This document shows positions 1 to 6,120 of a stretch of 6,161 bases of DNA, piece by piece (within the stretch, counting starts at the first letter, position 1; each line of letters begins with the position of its first letter). The notes below the pieces were generated by a model. That model was not told the origin of the DNA. It was given only the letters and a program-made list of their open reading frames with translations, and searched no databases. The stretch spans positions 1 to 6,161 of the forward strand of contig JAJZGE010000126.1 in the NCBI GenBank assembly GCA_021798675.1. Reading direction: 5' to 3'. Position numbers and translations under genes: made by a program. The DNA comes from Pseudomonadota bacterium. Its GTDB lineage: Bacteria > Pseudomonadota > Gammaproteobacteria > Xanthomonadales > Rhodanobacteraceae.

Positions 1-162
1 AGCTACGCGGTGGCCGTCGGCGAGTACACGCTGGCCACGAGCGACTACGGCGGCGAGTTTTCGGCGGTGATTGCGCGCGACAATTTCCACGGCATGCAAT
101 TTCACCCCGAGCGTTCGGCCGCAGTTGGTGCCCGGCTGCTGAGGAATTTTCTCGACCTATGA
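1..162 (+). CDS. hisH: Imidazole glycerol phosphate synthase, glutaminase subunit HisH (3' end only)
   Basis: Only the last 53 codons are in the window; the 5' part lies to the left. HisH is the class I glutamine amidotransferase half of IGP synthase and feeds ammonia through the HisF barrel. The fragment holds the motif GMQFHPERS (fragment residues 31-39), in which His35 and Glu37 are the His and Glu of the Cys-His-Glu triad; the Cys is outside the window. The ending [10 protein letters not shown] is also typical of HisH. Its TGA (160-162) overlaps the hisA ATG (159-161) in the ATGA arrangement, which suggests translational coupling. The immediate neighbours hisA and hisF confirm the identification over other class I amidotransferases. 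Confidence 0.93.
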   Translation, partial: SYAVAVGEYTLATSDYGGEFSAVIARDNFHGMQFHPERSAAVGARLLRNFLDL

Positions 163-887
163 GCTTTGCGATCATTCCCGCGATCGATCTGCGTGCTGGC
201 CGCGTGGTGCGCCTGCGCCAGGGCGACTACGCGCAGCAGACCACCTACGAGACGCACCCGCTGGCGCTGGCGCAAGGCTATGCCGATGCCGGTGCCACGT
301 GGCTGCATCTGGTGGATCTGGACGGCGCCCGTTCGGGCAGCCTCGACAACCTCAAGGTGATCGAGGCGATCGCCGCCAATGGCATGGCGATCCAGGCCGG
401 CGGCGGCGTGCGCGGCGAGCAGGATCTGCAGCGGCTGTTCGATGTCGGCGTACGGCGTGTGGTGCTGGGCAGCGTGGCAATCCGCGAACCCGACGTGGTG
501 GCCGGCTGGCTGGCCAGCCACGGCGCCGAGCGGCTCACGCTGGCGCTGGATACCCGCCGCGTCGGCGATCGCTGGGTGTTGCCCAGCGCCGGCTGGACCG
601 AAGTCGAGGCGCGCACGCTGGACGAACTGGCGCCGTGGTACGCCGCGCGCGGCGCCCGCCACCTGCTGTGCACCGACATCGAGCGCGACGGGATGCTGGC
701 CGGCTTCAATCTCGATCTTTACCGCCACCTCGCCGGGAGCGTGCCGCAGCTGGCGCTGCAGGCTTCCGGCGGCGTGCGTTCGCTGGATGACATTTGCGCT
801 GCGCGTGACGCCGGTGCCCACGGCGTGATCCTTGGGCGCGCCCTGCTCGAAGGCCGGTTCACGCTGAAGGACGCACTGACATGCTGA
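159..887 (+). CDS. hisA: ProFAR isomerase HisA (phosphoribosylformimino-5-aminoimidazole carboxamide ribotide isomerase)
   Basis: This is the cytoplasmic (beta/alpha)8-barrel enzyme that performs the Amadori rearrangement of ProFAR to PRFAR, the fourth step of histidine synthesis. The protein has 242 residues, normal for the family. The two catalytic aspartates are visible: Asp10 in [10 protein letters not shown] at the end of strand 1 and Asp131 in LALDTR at strand 5. The phosphate-binding turns are AGGGVR (80-85) and ASGGVR (202-207), with ILGRAL near residues 224-229. TDIERDGML (172-180) is the usual strand-6 signature, with Met where many homologues have Thr. The ATG overlaps the hisH stop. 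The nearest purine-rich ribosome site is GAGGA at 141-145, 13 nt from the start, so re-initiation after hisH is likely. Nothing suggests a dual HisA/TrpF (PriA) enzyme. Confidence 0.97.
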   Translation: MSFAIIPAIDLRAGRVVRLRQGDYAQQTTYETHPLALAQGYADAGATWLHLVDLDGARSGSLDNLKVIEAIAANGMAIQAGGGVRGEQDLQRLFDVGVRRVVLGSVAIREPDVVAGWLASHGAERLTLALDTRRVGDRWVLPSAGWTEVEARTLDELAPWYAARGARHLLCTDIERDGMLAGFNLDLYRHLAGSVPQLALQASGGVRSLDDICAARDAGAHGVILGRALLEGRFTLKDALTC

Positions 888-1651
888 GCCGCCGCATCAT
901 TCCCTGCCTCGACGTGCGTGATGGCAAGGTCGTCAAGGGCGTGCGCTTCCGCGATCACGTGGTGATGGGCGAGATCGTCGAGCTGGCGCTGCGCTACCGC
1001 GACGAGGGCGCCGACGAGCTGGTGTTCTACGACATCACGGCCAGCCCCGAGGCGCGCAGCGTGGATCGCCAGTGGGTGGAGCGGGTGGCGCGGGTGCTCG
1101 ACATTCCCTTCTGCGTGGCCGGCGGCATCCGCTCGGTGGAGGATGCCCGTGCGGTGCTGCACGCCGGCGCCGACAAGATTTCGGTGAACTCGCCGGCGCT
1201 GGAACGCCCTGAGCTGATCGACCAGCTGGCCGCCGCGTTCGGCGTGCAGTGCGTGGTGGTGGGCATCGACTCGCTGCGCGATGGCGACGGCGAATGGCGC
1301 GTGCGCCAGTATACCGGCGACCCGGACAAGACCCAGGCGCTGGCGCGCGGCACGCTGGACTGGATCATCGAAGTGCAGCAGCGCGGCGCCGGCGAGATCG
1401 TGCTCAACTGCATGGGCAGCGACGGCGTGCGCGCGGGCTACGATCTCGAGCAGCTGTCGGTGGCCCGCGCGGTGTGCCGGGTGCCGCTGATCGCCTCCGG
1501 TGGCGCCGGCGCGCCGGAACATTTCCGCGACGCCTTCAACGAGGCCGACATGGACGGCGCACTCGCCGCCAGCGTGTTTCATTCCCGCACCATCGCCATA
1601 CCCGAGCTCAAGCGTTATCTGCGCGGGCAGGGCGTGGCGGTGCGCCTGTGA
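881..1651 (+). CDS. hisF: Imidazole glycerol phosphate synthase, cyclase subunit HisF
   Basis: HisF is the cyclase/lyase half of IGP synthase. It uses ammonia from HisH to convert PRFAR to imidazole glycerol phosphate and AICAR. The protein has 256 residues, standard length. Catalytic Asp11 ([10 protein letters not shown]) and Asp130 ([11 protein letters not shown]) sit at the positions known for the family. The phosphate-binding loops are FCVAGGIRS (77-85) and IASGGAG (204-210). The strand-6 segment [14 protein letters not shown] (175-188) has Gly-Ser where the E. coli enzyme, as I recall it, has Asn-Gln; I take this as ordinary lineage variation. The ATG overlaps the end of hisA by 7 nt. 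GAAGGA at 866-871, 9 nt upstream of the ATG, is a good ribosome site and supports this start. Confidence 0.98.
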   Translation: MLSRRIIPCLDVRDGKVVKGVRFRDHVVMGEIVELALRYRDEGADELVFYDITASPEARSVDRQWVERVARVLDIPFCVAGGIRSVEDARAVLHAGADKISVNSPALERPELIDQLAAAFGVQCVVVGIDSLRDGDGEWRVRQYTGDPDKTQALARGTLDWIIEVQQRGAGEIVLNCMGSDGVRAGYDLEQLSVARAVCRVPLIASGGAGAPEHFRDAFNEADMDGALAASVFHSRTIAIPELKRYLRGQGVAVRL

Positions 1652-1655
1652 GCCT

Positions 1656-1673
1656 GAAGGAGAACCGGCGTTG
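1656..1673 (+). promoter_or_regulatory. Ribosome binding site deciding the TTG start of hisIE
   Basis: GAAGGAGAA (1656-1664) is the strongest Shine-Dalgarno-like stretch in the his segment and stands 8 nt (from GGAG) before TTG 1671-1673. Upstream in this frame lies only sequence inside hisF, so the rare TTG is the best supported start. A strong site with a weak start codon may set HisIE output relative to the coupled upstream genes; that last point is inference. Confidence 0.7.
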
Positions 1674-2309
1674 ACCACTTCCCGTATCGATCCCGACGCG
1701 CTCGACTGGACCAAGGGCAATGGCCTGCTGCCGGCCATCGTGCAGCACTGGCAGAGCGGCGAAGTGCTGATGCTGGGCTACATGAATGCCGCGGCGCTGG
1801 CGCAGACGCAGGCCAGCAGGCAGGTCACCTTCTACAGCCGCAGCAAGCAGCGCCTGTGGACCAAGGGCGAAAGCTCGGGCCACGTGCTGGCGCTGAAGTC
1901 GATCCGCATCGACTGCGACGCCGACACCCTGCTGCTGCAGGCTGATCCACACGGCCCGACCTGCCACCGGGGCAGCTCCAGCTGCTTCGGCGAGCACGCC
2001 GAGGTGCGGCCGCCGCTGGGCTTTCTCGCCGAGCTGGATGCGCTGGTGGCCGCGCGCCATGCGGAGCGCCCGGTCGGCAGCTACACCACCGGCCTGTTCG
2101 AGGGCGGCATCCGGCGGATGGCGCAGAAAGTGGGCGAGGAGGGCGTCGAGACCGCGCTGGCCGCGGTGGCGCAGGACGACGCCGAGCTGCTCGGCGAAGC
2201 GGCGGATCTGTTGTTCCATCTCACCGTGCTGCTGCGCGCGCGCGGCCTGTCGCTGGCCGATGTGGCGGCGCGGCTGGCCCAGCGCCATCAGGCGCGCAGC
2301 AGGACGTGA
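1671..2309 (+). CDS. hisIE: Bifunctional phosphoribosyl-AMP cyclohydrolase / phosphoribosyl-ATP pyrophosphohydrolase HisIE
   Basis: This fused enzyme catalyses steps 2 and 3 of histidine synthesis. HisE removes pyrophosphate from PR-ATP and HisI opens the purine ring of PR-AMP. From a TTG start the protein has 212 residues. The HisI domain covers about residues 1-120. It carries the metal-binding DCDAD (81-85) and GPTCHRGSSSCFG (95-107), with Cys98 and Cys105 as the expected zinc ligands. The HisE domain covers about 135-207, with AQKVGEEGVETALAA (151-165) and GEAADLLFHL (175-184), the acidic Mg-binding helices. The TTG is chosen because AAGGAG (1657-1662) lies 8 nt upstream, no in-frame ATG or GTG is better placed, and the protein then begins just before the HisI core. 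The gene lies 19 nt after hisF and is the last gene of the operon here. Confidence 0.96.
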   Translation: MTTSRIDPDALDWTKGNGLLPAIVQHWQSGEVLMLGYMNAAALAQTQASRQVTFYSRSKQRLWTKGESSGHVLALKSIRIDCDADTLLLQADPHGPTCHRGSSSCFGEHAEVRPPLGFLAELDALVAARHAERPVGSYTTGLFEGGIRRMAQKVGEEGVETALAAVAQDDAELLGEAADLLFHLTVLLRARGLSLADVAARLAQRHQARSRT

Positions 2310-3346
2310 GCACGGTCTAGGGCGTCAGTGCCACGCTGCTGCTGCTGGCCGGCGTGGCGGCGCTGAACGGTAGCGTTGGTCCCGCCTGGAAGCCCTTGCG
2401 CCAGCTGTCCGGTGATGCCGCTGCCGATGACGATCTGCGGCTGCGACGGCGTAAGGCCGTCGCGTTTTTCCCAGCCGGCGATTTCGCTGCGCGCCTGCTG
2501 GAATGCCGTCACGAAATCCGTGCTGTGGTTCAGGCCATCGACCAGCCAGGCCTTGCCGAAATAGGTGATGTCCGAATCGTTGCCGCAGCCGAACGAGCTG
2601 CGGTCGCTGCGGGCTGCAGTCAGCACCAGCGTGCCGGGTCCCTGCAACGGCGGGATGAAGCCGCCCGAATAGCAGGCATTGACCACCACCACCTTCCATC
2701 TGAAGCGGCGCTCGGCGAGGATGCCGGCCAGATCCCTGGCTCCGATCTGATCCAGCGGCAGCGGATCCATGTCGACCAGCAGGTCGTGCGCCTCGTCGCC
2801 GTGGCTGGTGGCATACAGCATCAGGATGTCCTGATCCGGATGCATCAGCTTGGCCAGCCCGTCCAGCACCAGTTCCAGATTGCTCCAGCTGGCCAGCGGA
2901 TGGGTGGTCAGGCTGGCCGGATTGTTCTCCAGCACCAGCGTGTGTGCGCTGGCACCGAAGCGCTGCGCAAACAGTCGTGAAGCGTATTCCGCCTCGTTGC
3001 GGAACACGTCCTCGGAGCCGTCGCCGGCAAAGGTCACCAGGTACAGGTTGGGCCTGCCGGCGACACGCGGCGTCAGTGCAGCCAGCGCCTGGTGGACCAT
3101 GCGCGGCTGCGCGTACAGCACCTGCTCCGGCGAGGGCGCGTTGTTCGGCCAATCGTCGGCTGGCTCGTCGTTCGCGCTGTCGGCGTCACTGGCCGGGCTG
3201 GCTGGTTTGCTGCTGGCCGCGGGCGCGGGCAAGTGCATTGCGTTCGATGGCTTCGCCAGCGGTGGCCGGTTCGCGTGGCCCGGCAGCCACAGCATCAGCA
3301 GCGCGCCGGCAGCAAAGGCGAGCAGGACGGTGAGGATGCTGCGCAT
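2288..3346 (-). CDS. C13-family (legumain/caspase-like) cysteine peptidase, membrane-anchored or periplasmic
   Basis: The 352-residue protein has a clan CD cysteine peptidase fold of the C13 type. The catalytic dyad is visible as His182 in LYATSHGDEAH and Cys225 in VVVVNACYSGGF, each after a hydrophobic beta-strand. Conserved downstream blocks are LTAARSDRSSFGCG (242-255), ITYFGKAW (260-267) and PSQPQIVIGSG (300-310). Residues 3-22 form one hydrophobic segment with a positive Arg2, a signal peptide or membrane anchor. An Ala/Pro/Ser-rich, then acidic, linker (about 28-75) follows, so the catalytic domain should act in the periplasm. The ATG at 3346 is supported by AGGGG (3354-3358) 7 nt upstream. 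The gene starts 23 nt after the mtnC stop and is probably cotranscribed. The last 30 residues include QQQQ (334-337), look unconserved, and overlap hisIE by 22 bp. The substrate is unknown; bacterial C13 proteins are poorly characterised. Caspase (C14) is the alternative name, but the downstream blocks fit C13 better. Confidence 0.85.
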   Translation of the reverse strand: MRSILTVLLAFAAGALLMLWLPGHANRPPLAKPSNAMHLPAPAASSKPASPASDADSANDEPADDWPNNAPSPEQVLYAQPRMVHQALAALTPRVAGRPNLYLVTFAGDGSEDVFRNEAEYASRLFAQRFGASAHTLVLENNPASLTTHPLASWSNLELVLDGLAKLMHPDQDILMLYATSHGDEAHDLLVDMDPLPLDQIGARDLAGILAERRFRWKVVVVNACYSGGFIPPLQGPGTLVLTAARSDRSSFGCGNDSDITYFGKAWLVDGLNHSTDFVTAFQQARSEIAGWEKRDGLTPSQPQIVIGSGITGQLAQGLPGGTNATVQRRHAGQQQQRGTDALDRAHVLLRA

Positions 3347-3369
3347 GGTTCGACCCCTGTGCGACCGCG

Positions 3370-4056
3370 TCAGAAACGGATCGCGTCGAAATCGCGATAC
3401 GCGGGATGCGCTGGTGCCGACGGCAACGCCAGTGGCGGACGCAGCAACCAGCCGGTCTGCATGCCGGCGGCGCGCGCGGCATCCAGCTCCTCGGGGATGT
3501 CGGAGAGGAACAGGATATGCGCAGGCTGCTCGCCGACTTCCCCCGCAATGCGCCGATAGGACTCAGCCTCGCGCTTGGGTCCGGTTTCGGTGTCGAAATA
3601 GCCGGCGAACAGCGGAGTCAGATCACCCGCCTCGCTGTAGCGGAAGAACAGCTGCTGGGCGGGCACCGAGCCGGAGGAATAGACGTACAGCCGCAGCCCG
3701 TCGGCGCGCCAGCCGCGCAGTCGTGCCGCCACTTCGGGATAGACGTGGGCGCGGTAGTCGCCCGCCGTGTAGCCCTCCTTCCAGATCATGCCCTGCAGCG
3801 CTTTCAGCGCCGTGGATTTGCGATCCTCATCGCTCCACTGCAGCAGCAGTTCGATGATCTCCTGACGCTCCGCTTCGACCAGCCCGGCCTCCCGTGCCGC
3901 CTCGTGCAGCCAGTGCTGCACCTCGGGCGTGTCGCTGTGGGTTTCGATGAAGGCCGGCAGCTGTTTGCGCGCATGCGGGAACAGCACGTCGCGCACGAAG
4001 CTGATCGAACTGGTGGTGCCTTCGATGTCGGTGACGATGGCGCGGATTTCGGTCAT
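3370..4056 (-). CDS. mtnC: Enolase-phosphatase E1 (2,3-diketo-5-methylthio-1-phosphopentane phosphatase)
   Basis: MtnC is a bifunctional HAD-superfamily enzyme of the methionine salvage pathway. It enolises 2,3-diketo-5-methylthiopentyl-1-phosphate and then removes the phosphate to give acireductone. The protein has 228 residues, usual for the family. HAD motif 1 is TDIEGTTSS, with nucleophile Asp10 and the family-specific Glu12. Motif 2 is YSSGS (126-130), the motif 3 lysine is Lys161 in TGPKRE, and motif 4 is LSDIPEELDAA (184-194) with Asp186. The start is fixed by the short conserved lead before DIEGTT. No clear Shine-Dalgarno sequence precedes it (CCTGACATCCTC), unlike its neighbours. It lies 82 nt after mtnD and 23 nt before the C13 peptidase gene. 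Confidence 0.96.
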   Translation of the reverse strand: MTEIRAIVTDIEGTTSSISFVRDVLFPHARKQLPAFIETHSDTPEVQHWLHEAAREAGLVEAERQEIIELLLQWSDEDRKSTALKALQGMIWKEGYTAGDYRAHVYPEVAARLRGWRADGLRLYVYSSGSVPAQQLFFRYSEAGDLTPLFAGYFDTETGPKREAESYRRIAGEVGEQPAHILFLSDIPEELDAARAAGMQTGWLLRPPLALPSAPAHPAYRDFDAIRF

Positions 4057-4138
4057 GAGGATGTCAGGTAGGGGAACGGATCGTCAGCATAGGCGAAGCA
4101 TGCGTGATGCCGCGTTGACGGTTGACCGCGGGCGTCGA
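4057..4138 (-). other. 82-nt spacer between mtnD and mtnC with small repeats
   Basis: This is the only sizeable gap inside the mtn operon. It holds a direct repeat GTTGAC (plus-strand 4114-4119 and 4121-4126) framed by the inverted pair CCGCG (4110-4114) and CGCGG (4127-4131), and a palindrome GCATGC (4098-4103). There is no T-tract and no convincing promoter. It could fold in the mRNA or simply be loose spacer; no function can be assigned. Confidence 0.35.
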
Positions 4139-4699
4139 TCAAACCAGTCTGGCGGATGGCTGCATGCGCGGGAAATGCAGCGCGATCTGATCGCCGGTGA
4201 ACTGCGCCACCCAGCCCTCCTTGTTGGTGAACAACCGGATCGCCACGAAGTAGGGTGACTCGCTCATGTCGAACCAGTGCCGGGTGCCGCCGGGCACGCC
4301 GATCAGGTCGCCCTGCTCGCACAGCAGGTCGTAGACCTTGTGGCCGATGTGCAGGGTGAACTGGCCGGAGCCGGCGACGAAGAAGCGCACTTCGTCCTCG
4401 CTGTGCGTGTGCTCGCTGAGAAATTTCTGGCGCAGCATCGCGCGATCGGGATGTTCCGGCGTGAGGCTGACGACATCGACGGCCTGATAACCTTGCTCGG
4501 CCATCAGCCGGTCGATATCGGCACGATACGCGGCGATCACTTCGGCCTGGCTCGCGCCTGGCGCGACCGGCTGGCTGGCTTCCCACTGCTCGAAGCGAAC
4601 ACCGGCGTGCGCCAGCACCCGCGCGATGTCGGCATGATCGTCATGCACCTCCAGCGCGGTATGCGGCTGTTTCTCGTCGAAGATGCGCAGGCGGCTCAT
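4139..4699 (-). CDS. mtnD: Acireductone dioxygenase (1,2-dihydroxy-3-keto-5-methylthiopentene dioxygenase)
   Basis: MtnD oxidises acireductone. With Fe(II) the products are formate and 2-keto-4-methylthiobutyrate, the direct precursor of methionine. With Ni(II) the off-pathway products, including carbon monoxide, are known for the family. The 186-residue protein is a small cupin. The ligand set is complete: His97, His99 and Glu103 in [12 protein letters not shown], and His141 in [19 protein letters not shown] (110-119) is the usual strand between the two cupin motifs. The ATG (4699-4697) overlaps the mtnB TGA as ATGA, and GAGG (4705-4708) lies 5 nt upstream inside the end of mtnB, so translation is coupled. 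The sequence alone cannot tell which metal is used in the cell. Confidence 0.97.
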   Translation of the reverse strand: MSRLRIFDEKQPHTALEVHDDHADIARVLAHAGVRFEQWEASQPVAPGASQAEVIAAYRADIDRLMAEQGYQAVDVVSLTPEHPDRAMLRQKFLSEHTHSEDEVRFFVAGSGQFTLHIGHKVYDLLCEQGDLIGVPGGTRHWFDMSESPYFVAIRLFTNKEGWVAQFTGDQIALHFPRMQPSARLV

Positions 4700-5346
4700 G
4701 ATGCCCTCAGTATTTTCAGATCCAGTTCGCAGGCCAGCAGGAACTCCAGCGCCTCCAGATGACGGCGCGCCTCGGCCATGTCGTGGCCCCAGGTATAGAT
4801 GCCGTGGCCGTCGATGAGATACGCATGCAACGGTTTCCCCGTATCCAGCCACTTGTCGATACGGGCGACCAGTTCGGGCATCTGCTGGGTGTTCGGAAAG
4901 ACCGGAATCTCCAGCACGCTGTCGTGCGTGGCATGGCCGCTGATCGCCTTCTGCAGCTCCCAGCCATGCAGCCGGATCACCCCGGCATCGGCGTACAGCC
5001 GGGAGGCCACGCTTTGCGTACGCGAATGGGTATGCAGCACCGCATGCACGTGCGGCCAGCGCCGATACAGCTGGGTATGCAGGGCCGTTTCCGCGCTGGG
5101 CCTGGCCGCACTGCCAACGGCATTCCCCTGCATGTCGACCAGCATGATGTCGTCGCGACCGAGTCGGCCCTTGTCGCGGCCGGATATGGTGATCGCCGCA
5201 TGATCCGCACCCATGCGCATCGAGAAGTTGCTGCTGGTGGCCGGCGTCCAGCCCAGCGCCGAGAGCTCACGCGCCGTTTCCGCGATGGTGCCCGCGCTCG
5301 ACTCGAACAGGTTGGCGGGTATCGTGGCAGGTAGTTGCTGGCTCAT
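4696..5346 (-). CDS. mtnB: Methylthioribulose-1-phosphate dehydratase
   Basis: MtnB is a zinc enzyme of the class II aldolase/adducin fold. It dehydrates 5-methylthioribulose-1-phosphate to 2,3-diketo-5-methylthiopentyl-1-phosphate, the substrate of MtnC. From the ATG at 5346 the protein has 216 residues, near the family norm. Visible landmarks are TSSNFSMR (37-44), the phosphate-site ISGRDKGRL (54-62), PSAETALH (83-90) with the likely catalytic Glu86, the zinc pair His105 and His107 in VLHTHSRT, and the third ligand His181 in DGHGIYTWG. The frame stays open upstream to 5415, with another ATG at 5388. The 5346 start is preferred because the extra residues look non-conserved and a -10-like box lies between the two. 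No strong ribosome site precedes it (GGCCAAAG). It is the first gene of the operon. Confidence 0.95.
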   Translation of the reverse strand: MSQQLPATIPANLFESSAGTIAETARELSALGWTPATSSNFSMRMGADHAAITISGRDKGRLGRDDIMLVDMQGNAVGSAARPSAETALHTQLYRRWPHVHAVLHTHSRTQSVASRLYADAGVIRLHGWELQKAISGHATHDSVLEIPVFPNTQQMPELVARIDKWLDTGKPLHAYLIDGHGIYTWGHDMAEARRHLEALEFLLACELDLKILRAS

Positions 5347-5509
5347 CTTTGGCCGTCCAAATGACGCATGACTATAGCATGTGGCCATGCGGCATCCGGC
5401 CCGGATGAGATCCATTCTCGCAAGTCAGGCAGGATTGGGACGAGCGGCGTAACATCAGCGGGAGTTCGGCGCAGAGCGTGCCGGATCCCTGACTGATGGA
5501 GGCTTGTCC
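5347..5509. promoter_or_regulatory. Divergent intergenic region between mtnB and the HiPIP gene
   Basis: The 163-bp region must hold promoters for both directions. Toward mtnB, a -10-like TATAGT is read on the minus strand (5376-5371). It would start transcription near 5364 and leave a leader of about 18 nt. No consensus -35 is seen 17 bp upstream; that place is filled by a palindrome. Toward the HiPIP gene I could not find a convincing -35/-10 pair. Before its ATG there is GGAGG at 5498-5502. A 7-bp inverted pair AGTCAGG (5423-5429) and CCTGACT (5488-5494) is too far apart to mean much alone. Confidence 0.5.
5366..5407 (-). promoter_or_regulatory. Candidate mtnB promoter with operator-like dyads
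   Basis: Reading along the plus strand, GCATG (5366-5370) and GCATG (5377-5381) flank the -10-like box (5371-5376). CATGC (5386-5390) makes a dyad with the second copy (GCATG-N4-CATGC). Next to it is a perfect 15-bp palindrome with one central base, CATCCGGCCCGGATG (5393-5407), which would cover the -35 area of mtnB. This layout suits a repressor or activator site. No MetJ-type AGACGTCT box is present. The pentamers are short and could be chance; the 15-bp palindrome is stronger. Confidence 0.4.
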
Positions 5510-5842
5510 ATGTCGAACGAGAAAGAAGTCGAATCGCGTCGCCGGTTTCTCAAGGTGGCTGCCGGCACGGCCGCTATGGCTGCGGTGATGGGCGGCATGC
5601 CGCGCTACGCGCGAGCGGCTGATCTGCCGCCGCTGACCGATGCCGATCCGACGGCCAAGGCATTGGGCTATGTCGAGGACGCGAGCAAGACCACCAATCC
5701 CAAGCACGTTGCCGGCGCCGACTGCAGCAACTGCCAGTTTTACAGCGGCGGCCCCACCGGTCGCGGCCCATGCCAGCTGTTTCCGGGCAAGTCGGTCAAT
5801 GCGAAGGGCTGGTGCGTTTCGCACGCGGCCAAGAAGGCCTGA
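5510..5842 (+). CDS. High-potential iron-sulfur protein (HiPIP) with Tat signal
   Basis: The protein has 110 residues. HiPIPs are small periplasmic electron carriers with one [4Fe-4S] cluster, which pass electrons from the bc1 complex to terminal oxidases, reaction centres or other reductases. The N-terminus has a textbook twin-arginine signal, SRRRFLK (9-15), then a hydrophobic stretch (16-30) and a likely cleavage site after ARA (residues 35-37). This fits export of the folded, cluster-loaded protein by Tat. The mature part has ALGY (51-54) and the four cluster cysteines Cys72, Cys75, Cys88 and Cys102 in C-X2-C-X12-C-X13-C spacing, typical of HiPIP. The start is ATG 5510, with GGAGG (5498-5502) 7 nt upstream; TTG 5504 in the same frame is too close to that site. 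The gene stands alone, divergent from mtnB and followed by its own terminator. Its redox partner cannot be read from this window. Confidence 0.95.
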   Translation: MSNEKEVESRRRFLKVAAGTAAMAAVMGGMPRYARAADLPPLTDADPTAKALGYVEDASKTTNPKHVAGADCSNCQFYSGGPTGRGPCQLFPGKSVNAKGWCVSHAAKKA

Positions 5843-5868
5843 CGCAGCTTCTTCTGCTTTCGCCACAA

Positions 5869-5901
5869 GCAAAAAAGCCGGCAGTGAGCCGGCTTTTTTG
5901 C
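5869..5901 (+). terminator. Intrinsic terminator after the HiPIP gene
   Basis: The stem GCCGGC (5877-5882) / GCCGGC (5888-5893) with loop AGTGA is followed by six T (5894-5899) and preceded by six A (5871-5876). The A and T tracts extend the pairing, and 5869-5870 with 5900-5901 add two more pairs, giving 14 bp in all. It begins 26 nt after the HiPIP stop codon. Its symmetry means it could also stop transcription coming leftward from the right. Confidence 0.93.
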
Positions 5902-5981
5902 GTGCTTGTGTTGCAGCGAGGCTGGTGCTCCTGTCGCTGCATCGGAATGGGTTGGCGCGCCGGATGGCACTGTGCTGAAAG

Positions 5982-6036
5982 TGCTGCCCGGACGCGTCAG
6001 GCTGAGGAGCTGATCCACCTGACGCGCCGGGCGGCG
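5982..6036. repeat. Long imperfect inverted repeat / bulged hairpin
   Basis: The left arm GCCCGGACGCGTCAGG (5986-6001) pairs with the right arm CCTGACGCGCCGGGC (6018-6032) over 15 Watson-Crick pairs. A single bulged A at 5992 is the only flaw. Four more pairs (two of them G-T) extend it to 5982 and 6036. The loop is 16 nt (6002-6017) and may form a small inner GGA/TCC stem. No T-tract follows on either strand, so it is not a standard terminator. Function unknown. Confidence 0.7.
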
Positions 6037-6120
6037 ATCCGGGGCCCACTGCCAAGTGATCAACCCGCGGACTGAGGATGATACTCCCGAGTTTTGCGAA
6101 TGGGCGATCGCCGGTCCAAA

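Noticed and set aside
2330..2358. Hairpin GCCACGC / GCGTGGC as a terminator between hisIE and the peptidase.
   Set aside because: It has a 7-bp stem with a 15-nt loop, no T-tract on either strand, and lies inside the peptidase reading frame.
2306..2980. A plus-strand frame beginning with GTG overlapping the hisIE stop, with a signal-peptide-like LLLLAGVAAL stretch after 2335.
   Set aside because: A TAG at 2318-2320 breaks it after four codons. The rest is the codon-aligned antisense of the C13 peptidase, and the leucine run comes from the complement of the CAG repeat. It stays open because the DNA is GC-rich.
5346..5415. Upstream starts for mtnB (ATG 5388 or 5415).
   Set aside because: The added residues do not resemble the family N-terminus, and the candidate -10 box and dyads lie there.
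5982..6036. The hairpin as an integron attC site or a Stenotrophomonas-type GTAG-headed REP.
   Set aside because: No GTTRRRY/RYYYAAC ends and no GTAG head are seen at the stem edges. The hairpin itself is kept as an unexplained repeat.
5372..6055. A long minus-strand frame across the HiPIP gene and the right intergenic region.
   Set aside because: It runs antisense to a well-supported HiPIP gene, passes through its terminator and has no family-like features, so it is a shadow frame.
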